From assembly GCF_002960425.1 (NCBI RefSeq), contig NZ_POIZ01000047.1, positions 1-64,000 on the forward strand: a stretch of DNA of 64,000 bases. Reading direction: 5' to 3'. The number at the start of each line of letters is the position of its first letter. Position 1 is the stretch's first letter. The stretch comes from Streptococcus suis (lineage in GTDB: Bacteria > Bacillota > Bacilli > Lactobacillales > Streptococcaceae). The translations under genes were made by a program, and so were the position numbers. Below the pieces are notes generated by a model. That model had not been told where the DNA came from and searched no databases. It saw only the letters and a list, made by a program, of their open reading frames with translations. This document shows, piece by piece, positions 1-8,485 of the stretch.

Positions 1-70
1 TATACTGTTTATACATTTTCATGCCTTTCTAGTTGTTTTGTCGTTATTATAATTATAAAGCATGAAATGG

Positions 71-108
71 AAAACGAGCAACTCCTAATTGGAATTGCTC
101 GTTTTTTT
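71..108 (+). terminator. Rho-independent terminator
   Basis: An 11-bp stem (AAAACGAGCAA paired with TTGCTCGTTTT) is followed by a T-run on the plus strand. It probably ends a plus-strand gene lying left of the window. Confidence 0.75.
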
Positions 109-156
109 ATATGTGAGAAGCTAGTTTTTGCCCAGCCTCTTTGTGATAGAATGAAA

Positions 157-262
157 TATCGTCATTTAGTTTTTCTTTTATTACTTCGTTAACTCGCCTT
201 GCCTAACTCCAGTTATGCCTGCGGCTCGTTGCCTAGTACTAAAAGTAAACTAAAAGACTATA
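157..262. mobile_element. RUP-like MITE, copy 1
   Basis: A 106-bp segment identical to 28850-28955. Its ends form imperfect terminal inverted repeats: TATCGTCATTTAGTTT at the left, and TATAGTCTTTTAGTTT read inward from the right. TA lies at both edges. The size, the TA target and the inverted repeats resemble RUP, the pneumococcal element thought to be moved by IS630-type transposases. No ORF is present. It sits just upstream of the DUF1801 gene and may affect its expression. Confidence 0.75.
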
Positions 263-281
263 AAAAAGAAAGAGGACACCC

Positions 282-644
282 ATGCTCCAAGAATTTTTGA
301 ACAAGGTTAAAAACCCTGTCTTGAAGGACAAACTGGAAAGAATTTTCACCCAAATCCAGCAGGAATTTCCCAGTCTAACAACTGAAATCAAGTGGAACCA
401 GCCCATGTTTATCATGGACGGAACTTTTATTATCGGCTTCTCCGCTGCCAAGGCTCACATTTCCATTGCACCCGAAACGATTACTATGGAGACTTTTGCC
501 AAGGACATCAAGGAAGCCGGCTACGATGCGACTTCCAACCTCTTCAAAATTAAGGAAGACCAAGAAACCAACTGGGACCTACTCCGCAATATTATCGCCT
601 TTAACATTGAAGATAAGAAGGGCTCTGACAAGTTTTGGAGATAG
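282..644 (+). CDS. DUF1801 / YdhG-like protein
   Basis: A 120-residue protein of the DUF1801 (YdhG) family, members of which are often annotated as intracellular iron chaperones; the biochemical role is poorly established. The family signature is visible as IKWNQPMFIMDGTFIIGFSA followed by a KAHISIAPE strand. There is no signal peptide or membrane segment, so it should be cytoplasmic. The ATG is preceded by AGAGGA. It is a single gene between a RUP-like element and a bidirectional terminator, convergent with the Sip-like gene. Confidence 0.75.
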   Translation: MLQEFLNKVKNPVLKDKLERIFTQIQQEFPSLTTEIKWNQPMFIMDGTFIIGFSAAKAHISIAPETITMETFAKDIKEAGYDATSNLFKIKEDQETNWDLLRNIIAFNIEDKKGSDKFWR

Positions 645-679
645 GTAAGCACTACTGGTTCTGTACAAATAGCATCAAA

Positions 680-710
680 AAAAGCCAAGCTCACTTAGAG
701 TTTGGCTTTT
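680..710. terminator. Bidirectional terminator
   Basis: A hairpin AAAGCCAAGCTC-actta-GAGTTTGGCTTT has A-run and T-run flanks. It separates two convergent genes and can serve both strands. Confidence 0.75.
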
Positions 711-720
711 CGTATTGCTA

Positions 721-2154
721 TTAGTTAAATGACACGTGGACGTGGTCGTAGTGGTTTTCTGTAATGCTTCCACGGTCTGGCATCAAGTTCCAAGTATAAG
801 CTGGACCGTAGATACTGTCATAAGGTGCATAGAAACGTTGTTTCCAAATAATGTAAGAAATATTTCTCGCACCCATATTGGCAATGGCATATTCTGCTAC
901 TTGGTCACCAAGTGCTGAACTTTGCGGTACCATAAAGTCAATAGCCAAACCTTTACCGTGGTCGCCAGAATCACCAGGACGGTAACCTGAGAAAGAAGTA
1001 ATACCGAAGGCACTAGCCACTTCTGCACGGAAGGCTGCTACCTGTGGTTGCAAGCCCACATCGTAAGAGCTAGTTGCTGCCTGTGTTTGCGCTGCTGCTT
1101 GGGCTTGGGCTTCCGCTGCCGCTTGAGCTTCTGCTGCCGCTTGAGCTTCTGCTGCCGCTTGGGCTTCTGCTGCCGCTTGAGCTTCTGCTGCTGCTTGGGC
1201 TTCCGCTGCCGCTTGAGCTTCTGCTGCTGCTTGAGCTTCTGCTGCCGCTTGAGCTTCTGCTGCTGCTTGGGCTTCTGCTGTCGCTTGAGCTTCTGCTGCC
1301 ACTTGAGCTTCTGCTGCCGCTTGGGCTTCTGCTGCCGCTTGAGCTTCCGCTGTCGCTTGGGCTTCTGCTGCTGCTTGGGCTTCTGCTGCTGGTGCAACTG
1401 GAGCTACCGCATCGGCTGGCGTTTCTACTGCTGGTGCAGCTGGAGCAGCTGCCTCGGCTGGCGTTTCTACTGCTGGAGCAACTGGAGCAGCTGCCTCGGC
1501 TGGGGTTTCTACTGCTGGCGCTACTGGAGCAGCTGCCTCGGCTGGCGTTTCTACTGCTGGAGTAACTGGAGCAGCTACCTCGGCTGGCGTTTCTACTGCT
1601 GGCGCTACTGGAGCAGCTACCTCGGCTGGCGTTTCTACTGCTGGCGTAACTGGAGCTACTGCAGGAACTTCAGCCAAGTTTACAACTGTATTATCAACTG
1701 TTGCTTGATTGGTCGTCACATCAACTGTTGCTTGAACTGTTTCTGCTGGATTTTCCTGACTTGGTGTTTCAATTTCAATCTGAGTAACTTGATTATGTTG
1801 ATCAAGAGTAGCTGTCAAAACTGTATCTGGGAAGATCAAGTTAATATCTGTGATTTGATTGATTTTCGCCAATAGATGCATATCAACATTCATAGCTGAA
1901 GCGATAGCACTGAGAGTATCACCATACTTAACCGTATAAGTCAACTGCCCCTCATTGCTTGTAATTTCAGTAATGATTTGCTCCACACTGCGCGGTGTCC
2001 ACTCCAATGCGAGAACTTGTGGACTAACCATACCAGTTGTGAAAAGTGAAAGTGCCAAGCTTGAGGCGTACATCATTTTCTTATTCGTTTGCAAAAGGGA
2101 AGTTTTTCTCTTACGACGCATATGCTTTGGCTTTGTAACTCTTTTACGTTTCAT
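721..2154 (-). CDS. sip: Sip-like LysM surface immunogenic protein
   Basis: A 477-residue secreted protein resembling group B streptococcal Sip. In order: a long basic N-terminus and a hydrophobic signal segment (about residues 27-50); a WTPRSVEQI segment; a LysM domain (YTVKYGDTLSAIASAMNVD...); a low-complexity middle; and a C-terminal domain of about 110 residues with GDHGKGLAIDF, YIIWKQRFY and NHYDHVHVSFN, as at the Sip C-terminus. The middle has about six 14-residue Pro-rich repeats (APAVETPAE type) followed by about 16 hexapeptides of the AAAEAQ type. No LPXTG motif is visible, so binding to peptidoglycan is presumably through LysM. The function of the C-terminal domain is not known to me. 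The repeat makes long spurious plus-strand ORFs. Confidence 0.87.
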   Translation of the reverse strand: MKRKRVTKPKHMRRKRKTSLLQTNKKMMYASSLALSLFTTGMVSPQVLALEWTPRSVEQIITEITSNEGQLTYTVKYGDTLSAIASAMNVDMHLLAKINQITDINLIFPDTVLTATLDQHNQVTQIEIETPSQENPAETVQATVDVTTNQATVDNTVVNLAEVPAVAPVTPAVETPAEVAAPVAPAVETPAEVAAPVTPAVETPAEAAAPVAPAVETPAEAAAPVAPAVETPAEAAAPAAPAVETPADAVAPVAPAAEAQAAAEAQATAEAQAAAEAQAAAEAQVAAEAQATAEAQAAAEAQAAAEAQAAAEAQAAAEAQAAAEAQAAAEAQAAAEAQAAAEAQAAAEAQAQAAAQTQAATSSYDVGLQPQVAAFRAEVASAFGITSFSGYRPGDSGDHGKGLAIDFMVPQSSALGDQVAEYAIANMGARNISYIIWKQRFYAPYDSIYGPAYTWNLMPDRGSITENHYDHVHVSFN

Positions 2155-2184
2155 CTTCTATTCCTTTTCTGATTTGATAGTTCT

Positions 2185-2213
2185 ATCATACCGAATTCTT
2201 ATGTGAAAAACAA
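2185..2213 (-). promoter_or_regulatory. Promoter of the Sip-like gene
   Basis: On the minus strand TTGTTT is followed after 17 nt by TATGAT, about 30 nt before the start codon. Further upstream, 2289-2305 reads TGTCAC-N5-TGTCAT, which resembles a WalR/VicR direct repeat (TGTWAH-N5-TGTWAH) but departs from it at both W positions. Confidence 0.5.
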
Positions 2214-2341
2214 GCGCCAAAAGGGCTTTTAAATAAACTGTATTGGCCATGTAATCTTAGGCATTTTCTGTTACACGGCTAATATATTTGTCACAGTTCT
2301 GTCATATTTCTCGCCAAGTTAAGCAACCCCAAAACACTTCT

Positions 2342-3325
2342 CTAGGCTTCTTCTGGATAGACCAAGCCCCATTCTTTACGGAGTTGAGTCATGATCTCCA
2401 TGACATCTTGGGTGTAGGCTAGGTGCATGGTGTTTTCGATTCCCGCGACAGCTTTTTCCATATCTGCCACCTCGTAGGAGAGGGCCTTGGCTGTCTCACC
2501 AACTTCAATGACTTCTTGACTACCGTCTTCTGTGTAGGTGATGACTGCTTTCTGACCACGAGGATACTCGTAAAGTTCGATGTAGGCCTTGTCGTAGGCA
2601 ATAGTGCCCCGTTTTGGCTGTTTGGCATGGAGGGTCAGGGCGATGGTCGCCATTTCTCCAGCATCATTGCTGAGCAAAATTCCTACCTGCTCGTCCACAC
2701 CTGTCGGAGCCAGTTTGACCTGAGACAAAACCTGATTTGGCTTTTCCGTCATAAACCAGCGGACAAAGGACAAGGCGTAGACACCAATATCCAAGAGGGC
2801 ACCACCTGCCAAGTTCTTATTGAAGAAGCGGTTGGTCATGTCGTATTCCTTGTAGCTGCCAAAGTTCATCTGAATCATCTTCAAAGCGCCCAGCTTGCCG
2901 CTAGCTACCACCTCGCTCAACTGACGATAGATTGGCATATGGAAAATGGTCATAGCTTCTGCCAAGATGACCTGATTTTCCTCCGCCAGTTGAATGGCTT
3001 CTGCCAATTCTTCTGAATTAAGCGTAATAGACTTTTCGCAGAGGACATGTTTGCCCGCTTTCAAGGCCTTTCTCAAATAGTTGATGTGGGTATTGTGGGG
3101 GGTAGAAATGTAGATAATGTCTACTTGAGGATCTTCAAAGACTTGATCGATTTCTTCATAAACCTTTTCAATCCCATATGTTTGCGCAAATTCCACACCC
3201 TTGTCATAGGTACGGTTGGCTACAGAGTAAAGATTTCCACCCATAGCCTGCAAGGCTTGCACCAATTCATTGGCGATTACACCTGTTCCCAAGGTCGCCC
3301 ACTTGTACTGTACTTGTTCTTCCAT
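2342..3325 (-). CDS. Gfo/Idh/MocA family oxidoreductase
   Basis: A 327-residue NAD(P)-dependent oxidoreductase. The N-terminal Rossmann segment is WATLGTGVIANELVQALQAM, followed by the family motif DIIYISTPHNTH and then GKHVLCEKSITLN, whose EK contributes the catalytic lysine. The substrate, probably a sugar or polyol derivative, cannot be told from sequence. I chose the ATG at 3325, six nt after GAGG, over an in-frame GTG four codons upstream that lies too close to its Shine-Dalgarno sequence. It is divergent from rnhC with about 85 bp between. Confidence 0.85.
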   Translation of the reverse strand: MEEQVQYKWATLGTGVIANELVQALQAMGGNLYSVANRTYDKGVEFAQTYGIEKVYEEIDQVFEDPQVDIIYISTPHNTHINYLRKALKAGKHVLCEKSITLNSEELAEAIQLAEENQVILAEAMTIFHMPIYRQLSEVVASGKLGALKMIQMNFGSYKEYDMTNRFFNKNLAGGALLDIGVYALSFVRWFMTEKPNQVLSQVKLAPTGVDEQVGILLSNDAGEMATIALTLHAKQPKRGTIAYDKAYIELYEYPRGQKAVITYTEDGSQEVIEVGETAKALSYEVADMEKAVAGIENTMHLAYTQDVMEIMTQLRKEWGLVYPEEA

Positions 3326-3409
3326 CGTCTTCCTCACTTTCTCCTACTATTATAGTAAAAACCACCCTTTTCTGCACACTCTAGCCCTCATTTGTGATAC
3401 AATAAGGAC

Positions 3410-4300
3410 ATGAATACTCTTGTACTACAGCCATCTGCCCAGCAGAAACAGGCCATGCTAGCCCACTACGACCGCTATCGTCAGGCCAGTAAAAATCCCT
3501 ATATAGAAGCATTTTTCAAACTGACTGGAGCCAGCCTGTCCATCTATACTTCAGGAAAGGTCGTTTTTCAAGGGGAAATGGCAGAGCAGGAAGCAAGACG
3601 CTGGGGCTACGAGCCAGAAGCCTCTGACCAGACGAGCATGCCTGGTCAAAACCTGCCCATGATTGGAACAGATGAGGTTGGAAACGGGTCTTATTTTGGC
3701 GGTTTGGCAGTGGTTGCTAGTTTTGTCCGCCCAGAAGACCATGCCTTTCTCAAGTCGCTTGGTGTGGATGATTCCAAGAAAATGACAGACCAAAAAATCT
3801 GCCAAATCGCTCCTCTCTTAAAAGAGAAAATCCCCCACCAAGCTCTGCTATTGTCACCGAAAAAATACAACGAAGTCATCGAGCAAGGCTACAATGCGGT
3901 GTCTGTCAAGGTCGCCCTACACAATCAGGCTATTTTCCTACTCTTGCAAAAGGGTGTCCAGCCTGAAAAGATTGTCATTGATGCCTTCACTTCCAGTCAA
4001 AATTATCAAAAGTACTTGAAGAAGGAAGCCAATCAATTTGCCAACCCCGTCACTCTAGAAGAAAAGGCAGAGGGTAAGTATCTGGCAGTGGCAGTTTCTT
4101 CTATTATCGCTAGAGCTATGTTTTTGGACAATCTTGTCCAACTTGGCCAGCTAGTCGGCAGAAACCTACCCTCAGGGGCTGGAAGCAAGTCAGATCAGGT
4201 TGCAGCCAGCATCCTAAAAGACTATGGCATGGCTGGCCTCAACCAGACCGCCAAACTCCACTTTGCCAACACACAAAAAGCACAAAAGTTATTGAAATGA
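3410..4300 (+). CDS. rnhC: Ribonuclease HIII
   Basis: A 296-residue RNase HIII, which cleaves the RNA strand of RNA:DNA hybrids. The N-terminal 80 residues form the TBP-like substrate-binding extension typical of HIII. The catalytic domain begins with [15 protein letters not shown], giving the first acidic pair (DE), followed by [10 protein letters not shown] and IVIDAF carrying further acidic residues. AAGGAC precedes the ATG. lepB starts 9 bp after the stop and recD2 lies next, so the three form a likely operon. The 23-nt string at 3569-3591 recurs in recD2. Confidence 0.95.
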   Translation: MNTLVLQPSAQQKQAMLAHYDRYRQASKNPYIEAFFKLTGASLSIYTSGKVVFQGEMAEQEARRWGYEPEASDQTSMPGQNLPMIGTDEVGNGSYFGGLAVVASFVRPEDHAFLKSLGVDDSKKMTDQKICQIAPLLKEKIPHQALLLSPKKYNEVIEQGYNAVSVKVALHNQAIFLLLQKGVQPEKIVIDAFTSSQNYQKYLKKEANQFANPVTLEEKAEGKYLAVAVSSIIARAMFLDNLVQLGQLVGRNLPSGAGSKSDQVAASILKDYGMAGLNQTAKLHFANTQKAQKLLK

Positions 4301-4309
4301 GGAACCAAT

Positions 4310-4939
4310 ATGGGAAAAGGACACACTACAAAACGATTGCCATTGATAGCTTTCCTAGCAGAATGGGGGACGCTCATCCTCTTTATGATTGCCCTATTTG
4401 CTAGTCGCTATTTTTTATGGGACCCTGTATCCGTTGATGGACACTCCATGGACCCTACGCTTCAACACCAAGAAAAATTGGTGATGCTCAAGACAACCGC
4501 TATCGACCGTTTTGACATTGTCGTGGCCAGCGAAACAGACAGCAATGGCAAGGAAAAACTGATTGTCAAACGGGTAGTCGGTATGCCAGGCGACACCATT
4601 CGCTATGAAAATGATGTTCTCTACATCAATGATCAGGAAGTTGACGAGCCCTACCTTGATGAATACCTAGCCGCCTTTCAAACAGACAAACTACAAGAAG
4701 AATATGCCTACAACAAACAATTCCAGGCCGTTGCCCAAGCTGCCCAGGCCTTTACACAGGATGCCAATGGCTCTGTGAATTTCACTGTTACCATTCCAGA
4801 GGGGCAATACTATCTTCTGGGAGATGACCGCCTCGTATCACTAGATAGCCGTAGCGTAGGAACCTTCTCACGAGAGAAAATCAAGGGAGAAGTCGTCTTC
4901 CGAATGTGGCCTCTCAATCGTATTGGAACTGTCGATTAA
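4310..4939 (+). CDS. lepB: Signal peptidase I
   Basis: A 209-residue type I signal peptidase that removes signal peptides outside the membrane. One N-terminal membrane anchor spans about residues 18-36. The catalytic serine is Ser46 in VDGHSMDPT and the general-base lysine is about Lys87 in VKRVVGMPGDT; GDDRLVSLDSR is the conserved C-terminal box. The 209-residue length fits streptococcal LepB. The RBS is GAGGAACC. It lies between rnhC and recD2. Confidence 0.95.
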   Translation: MGKGHTTKRLPLIAFLAEWGTLILFMIALFASRYFLWDPVSVDGHSMDPTLQHQEKLVMLKTTAIDRFDIVVASETDSNGKEKLIVKRVVGMPGDTIRYENDVLYINDQEVDEPYLDEYLAAFQTDKLQEEYAYNKQFQAVAQAAQAFTQDANGSVNFTVTIPEGQYYLLGDDRLVSLDSRSVGTFSREKIKGEVVFRMWPLNRIGTVD

Positions 4940-4946
4940 CACAAAC

Positions 4947-4978
4947 AAGTTTGGAGCTGACTGTTCCAAACTTCTTTT
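4947..4978 (+). terminator. Terminator between lepB and recD2
   Basis: The stem AAGTTTGGA pairs with TTCCAAACTT and is followed by CTTTT. It lies in the 62-bp gap before recD2, so recD2 may depend partly on readthrough. Confidence 0.65.
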
Positions 4979-5001
4979 CATTATTTTAGGTACTATTTTC
5001 T

Positions 5002-7494
5002 ATGAACGAAGTATATTTTACCGGCACCATTGACCGGATTATTTTTGAAAATCCTAGTAACTTTTACAAGATCCTCCTCCTTGAAATCGAGGAAACAGAT
5101 GCAGACTATGACGACTACGACATTATTGTGACTGGAACCATAGCCGATGTCATCGAGGGAGAGGATTATCGTTTCTATGGCAATCTGGTCACCCATCCCA
5201 AATACGGACAGCAACTGCAAATTTCTCGCTACGAACGCAGCAAACCGACTGCTACTGGTCTGGTCAAGTATTTCTCTAGTGACCATTTCAAGGGAATTGG
5301 ACGCAAAACGGCAGAAAAAATCGTTGAGCTCTATGGCGAAGATACCATTGATAAGATTTTAGCTGAACCTGAAAAATTGACCCAAATCACAGGCCTATCC
5401 AGCAAGAACAGGCAGGCATTTGTCGAAAAACTCCGACTTAACTATGGAACAGAAATGATCTTGGCAAAACTAGCCGAGTATGGCATTCCCAATAAATTAG
5501 CCTTTCAAATCCAAGACCAGTATAAAGAAAAAACGCTTCAAATCATTGAAGAAAATCCTTATCAACTGGTTGAAGACGTCCAAGGGCTCGGTTTCACCAT
5601 TGCCGATAGGATTGCGGAAAACCTGGGAATTGCCAGTGATTCCCCCCAACGCTTTCGGGCAGGTATGCTCTTTAGCCTCATCCATCGTTCCATGGAAACA
5701 GGCGATACCTATGTAGAGGCTAGAGACTTACTAGAAGCAACCCTGGAACTGCTGGAAAAATCCCGCCATACAGAGCTGGACCCTGCCGCAGTTGCCCACG
5801 AGTTGACAGGACTGATTGCAGATGACAAGGTACAGCAAGAAGGCACAAAGATTTTTGACAACAGCCTCTACTTTGCCGAACATGGTATCCATAAAAACCT
5901 GACCCGCCTGATGGGGAAAAATGGCTTCAAACCCTTCCCACGCGCAGACGTTGAGGCTGCCATAGCAGAGCTGGAAACTATGTCTTCCCTGACCTATGAT
6001 GACATTCAAAAAGAAGCCATCGTCCAAGCCATCACCAACCCGCTTTTCATTCTGACAGGCGGACCAGGAACAGGAAAAACAACGGTTATCAACGGTATTA
6101 TCGCAGTCTATGCCATCCTGCATAAGATTGACCTGACACGCAACCGAGAAGAATGCCCTGTCCTCCTTGCCGCCCCAACTGGACGAGCAGCCAGACGGAT
6201 GAATGAATTGACAGGTCTGCCTTCTGCCACCATCCACCGCCACCTCGGTCTGGTAGAAGGACAGGAAGAATCCTACCGCGATGATTATTTGGATGCCGAC
6301 TTTATCATCGTGGATGAATTTTCTATGGTAGATACTTGGTTGGCAAACCAGCTCTTCCAGAACATCTCCTCCCAGACCCAAGTCCTGATTGTCGGCGATG
6401 CCGAGCAATTACCCTCTGTCAGTCCCGGCCAGGTCCTAGCTGACCTCTTAAAAATTGACAAGCTCCCCAGCATCACTCTAGAACGCATCTATCGTCAATC
6501 CGATGATTCGACCATTGTTACCCTAGCCAGCCAGATTCGCCAAGGGGCCTTGCCGAGCGATTTCCGTGAGAAAAAGGCTGATCGCTCCTATTTTGAAGCG
6601 CAAAACGAACAAATTCCAGCCCTGATTGAACGCATTGTCGGCGCAGCTATCAAGTCCGGTATCCCTGCAAACGAGGTCCAAATCCTCGCACCCATGTACC
6701 GTGGTGCCGCAGGCATTGACCAACTCAACACCATGACCCAGGCCCTGCTCAATCCCTTAGAAGACGGAGAACTGGAATTTCTCCACAACGAGCAGGCCTT
6801 CCGCCAAGGCGACCGAGTCATCCACCTAGTCAACGATGCCGAGGCCAATGTCTTCAATGGCGACTTGGGCTACATCACCGACCTCTTGCCTGCCAAGTAC
6901 ACCGACTCCAAGCAGGACGAGATAACTATCAACTTCGACGGTAGCGAGGTCACCTATCCACGCAATGAATGGTACAAGATTACCCTGGCCTATGCCATGT
7001 CCATCCACAAGTCCCAAGGCAGTGAGTTCCAGGTCGTTATCCTTCCCATCACCCGCACCAGCCACCGCATGCTCCAGCGCAACCTGGTCTACACCGCCAT
7101 CACCCGCTCCAAGAGCAAGCTCATCCTCCTAGGTGAAATCTCCGCCTTCGACTATGCCGTCAAAAACGCTGGCACCCTCCGCAAAACCTATCTGGTCCCA
7201 CGTTTCCAAGGGGAAATGGCAGAGCAGGACAGCAAGAAAAGCCTAACTGAAAACAACGAAAGCAAAACAGCCACAGCCAAGCAAACCCAGCCACCTGCTC
7301 AATCGGATAAGTCAAAACAAACAGAGCAAGTAACAAAAAACAGCCAGCAACTGTCCCTTCTTGACCAAGACCAGCCAGAAAAGACAAGTACCCAACCCAG
7401 AGAATACATTCTGACGGCGGACAACCTGTTAACCATCGACCCCATGATTGGTATTGATCAGGCAGATATTGAAGAATTTTTCAAGATTAAATGA
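5002..7494 (+). CDS. recD2: RecD2-type ATP-dependent DNA helicase
   Basis: An 830-residue RecD-like superfamily 1B 5'-3' helicase of the kind found without RecBC. An N-terminal OB-like domain and helix-hairpin-helix segments (FKGIGRKTAEKIV, ITGLSSKNRQAF) precede the motor. Walker A is GGPGTGKTTV near residue 352, Walker B is FIIVDEFSMVD, and AYAMSIHKSQGSEF and VYTAITRSK are late helicase motifs. The last ~100 residues are a low-complexity Gln/Lys/Ser/Thr-rich linker ending in a short conserved segment. It acts in DNA repair and replication-fork maintenance. It is third in the rnhC-lepB-recD2 run. Confidence 0.94.
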   Translation: MNEVYFTGTIDRIIFENPSNFYKILLLEIEETDADYDDYDIIVTGTIADVIEGEDYRFYGNLVTHPKYGQQLQISRYERSKPTATGLVKYFSSDHFKGIGRKTAEKIVELYGEDTIDKILAEPEKLTQITGLSSKNRQAFVEKLRLNYGTEMILAKLAEYGIPNKLAFQIQDQYKEKTLQIIEENPYQLVEDVQGLGFTIADRIAENLGIASDSPQRFRAGMLFSLIHRSMETGDTYVEARDLLEATLELLEKSRHTELDPAAVAHELTGLIADDKVQQEGTKIFDNSLYFAEHGIHKNLTRLMGKNGFKPFPRADVEAAIAELETMSSLTYDDIQKEAIVQAITNPLFILTGGPGTGKTTVINGIIAVYAILHKIDLTRNREECPVLLAAPTGRAARRMNELTGLPSATIHRHLGLVEGQEESYRDDYLDADFIIVDEFSMVDTWLANQLFQNISSQTQVLIVGDAEQLPSVSPGQVLADLLKIDKLPSITLERIYRQSDDSTIVTLASQIRQGALPSDFREKKADRSYFEAQNEQIPALIERIVGAAIKSGIPANEVQILAPMYRGAAGIDQLNTMTQALLNPLEDGELEFLHNEQAFRQGDRVIHLVNDAEANVFNGDLGYITDLLPAKYTDSKQDEITINFDGSEVTYPRNEWYKITLAYAMSIHKSQGSEFQVVILPITRTSHRMLQRNLVYTAITRSKSKLILLGEISAFDYAVKNAGTLRKTYLVPRFQGEMAEQDSKKSLTENNESKTATAKQTQPPAQSDKSKQTEQVTKNSQQLSLLDQDQPEKTSTQPREYILTADNLLTIDPMIGIDQADIEEFFKIK

Positions 7495-7511
7495 CAAAAA
7501 GATTTCTTTTA

Positions 7512-7573
7512 TTACAAAAATATTACAAATATTACAAAACTATGTTGACAGACTTGTTTTTATTTGCTATACT
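7512..7573 (+). promoter_or_regulatory. Promoter with WalR-like repeats
   Basis: TTGACA (7545-7550), a 17-nt spacer and TATACT (7568-7573) make a near-consensus sigma-A promoter. Just upstream, ATTACAAA occurs three times. On the minus strand two of these give TGTAAT-N5-TGTAAT, the WalR/VicR consensus, with a third TGTAAT at a different spacing. Control by WalR is inference. Confidence 0.6.
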
Positions 7574-7611
7574 CTATTTATAAATGGAATGTATAAACGG
7601 AGGTCATTCAA

Positions 7612-8316
7612 ATGAAAAAGATATTCAACTACTCAGTATTGTTGCTTTCTGTAACCTGTCTCTTAACAGCTTGCACATCAAAAACGCAAGAGAGTAAATC
7701 AGAGACAGCTACAAGCAAAACTAGTCAATCAAGTACCAAGCAAACTAGCTCCTCCCAGCCTGCTAGTTCCCAAGAAACGACAACCGAAACCAGTTCATCA
7801 GTAGAGGCTAGTCAAGAAGCACAACAAACCCAGGAAACTCAGAGCTCTCAAGCCGAAGAAAGTGTCCTAAGTACTGAAACAACACACACTCAGCTCCTAA
7901 CCCTACCAGCTACCACTATTCCAGATGGTCTAGTTGGAAAATGGCAAGGAAGCAGCCAACAAGCCCGTTATGTTGAGGTGACTGTCAGCCCTGACGGTAC
8001 CTTTACTACTTACGAAGATTTTCGTCAAAGTGAAGATGAGGAAGGCGACTATCTTATCCACACCTACACAGGTCAAATCACAGACCTTGTAGAGTACAGC
8101 CCCAACCACTACCTCATCCGTGGTGCTGAAGGCGAAGGTTCTGCCCTTCTCCCAGGAATGACTGGACTTGGTGGACGTATTGCGCCAGGATTTATCCTAG
8201 AGGATGGACAGTACAAGGTCCTTATGTGGGGAAATCCTTTCGACCCATCTATAGAAGCCAAATATGACCTGGTATCAGAACCTCATGTATATGTGACCTT
8301 GGAGAAGGTAGAATAG
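7612..8316 (+). CDS. Ser/Thr-rich lipoprotein of unknown function
   Basis: A 234-residue predicted lipoprotein. The N-terminus has a signal peptide ending in the lipobox LLTACTS, giving a lipidated Cys at about residue 21. Residues ~22-95 are a Ser/Thr/Gln-rich linker, probably spanning the wall. The C-terminal ~130 residues form a globular domain beginning PDGLVGKWQGSSQ, with TVSPDGTFTTY. This looks like the small extracellular domains of several streptococcal lipoproteins, but I cannot name the family. The RBS is GGAGGT. The strong promoter and strong terminator make it a single-gene unit. Confidence 0.8.
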   Translation: MKKIFNYSVLLLSVTCLLTACTSKTQESKSETATSKTSQSSTKQTSSSQPASSQETTTETSSSVEASQEAQQTQETQSSQAEESVLSTETTHTQLLTLPATTIPDGLVGKWQGSSQQARYVEVTVSPDGTFTTYEDFRQSEDEEGDYLIHTYTGQITDLVEYSPNHYLIRGAEGEGSALLPGMTGLGGRIAPGFILEDGQYKVLMWGNPFDPSIEAKYDLVSEPHVYVTLEKVE

Positions 8317-8337
8317 TAGAGTACATGTCACATTATT

Positions 8338-8387
8338 AAAAAGCGAACAGAATTCTGTGCCCAGCAGGGATTCTGTTCGCTTTTTTT
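8338..8387 (+). terminator. Terminator of the lipoprotein gene
   Basis: A long stem, AGCGAACAGAAT paired with ATTCTGTTCGCT, is followed by a seven-T run. Confidence 0.85.
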
Positions 8388-8485
8388 GCTTAACTGGATT
8401 CTTTCCCATCCCACTCATCAAATCGAGACAATGAGCGTAGCTTTTGAATTTCAATGAGTATTAGCCAAAATCCAATAAAATATAG

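Noticed and set aside
1048-1875. Long plus-strand ORF (275 codons) of Cys/Leu/Phe/Arg repeats
   Set aside because: It is the reverse complement of the Sip-like protein's repetitive linker. It has no RBS and an implausible composition.
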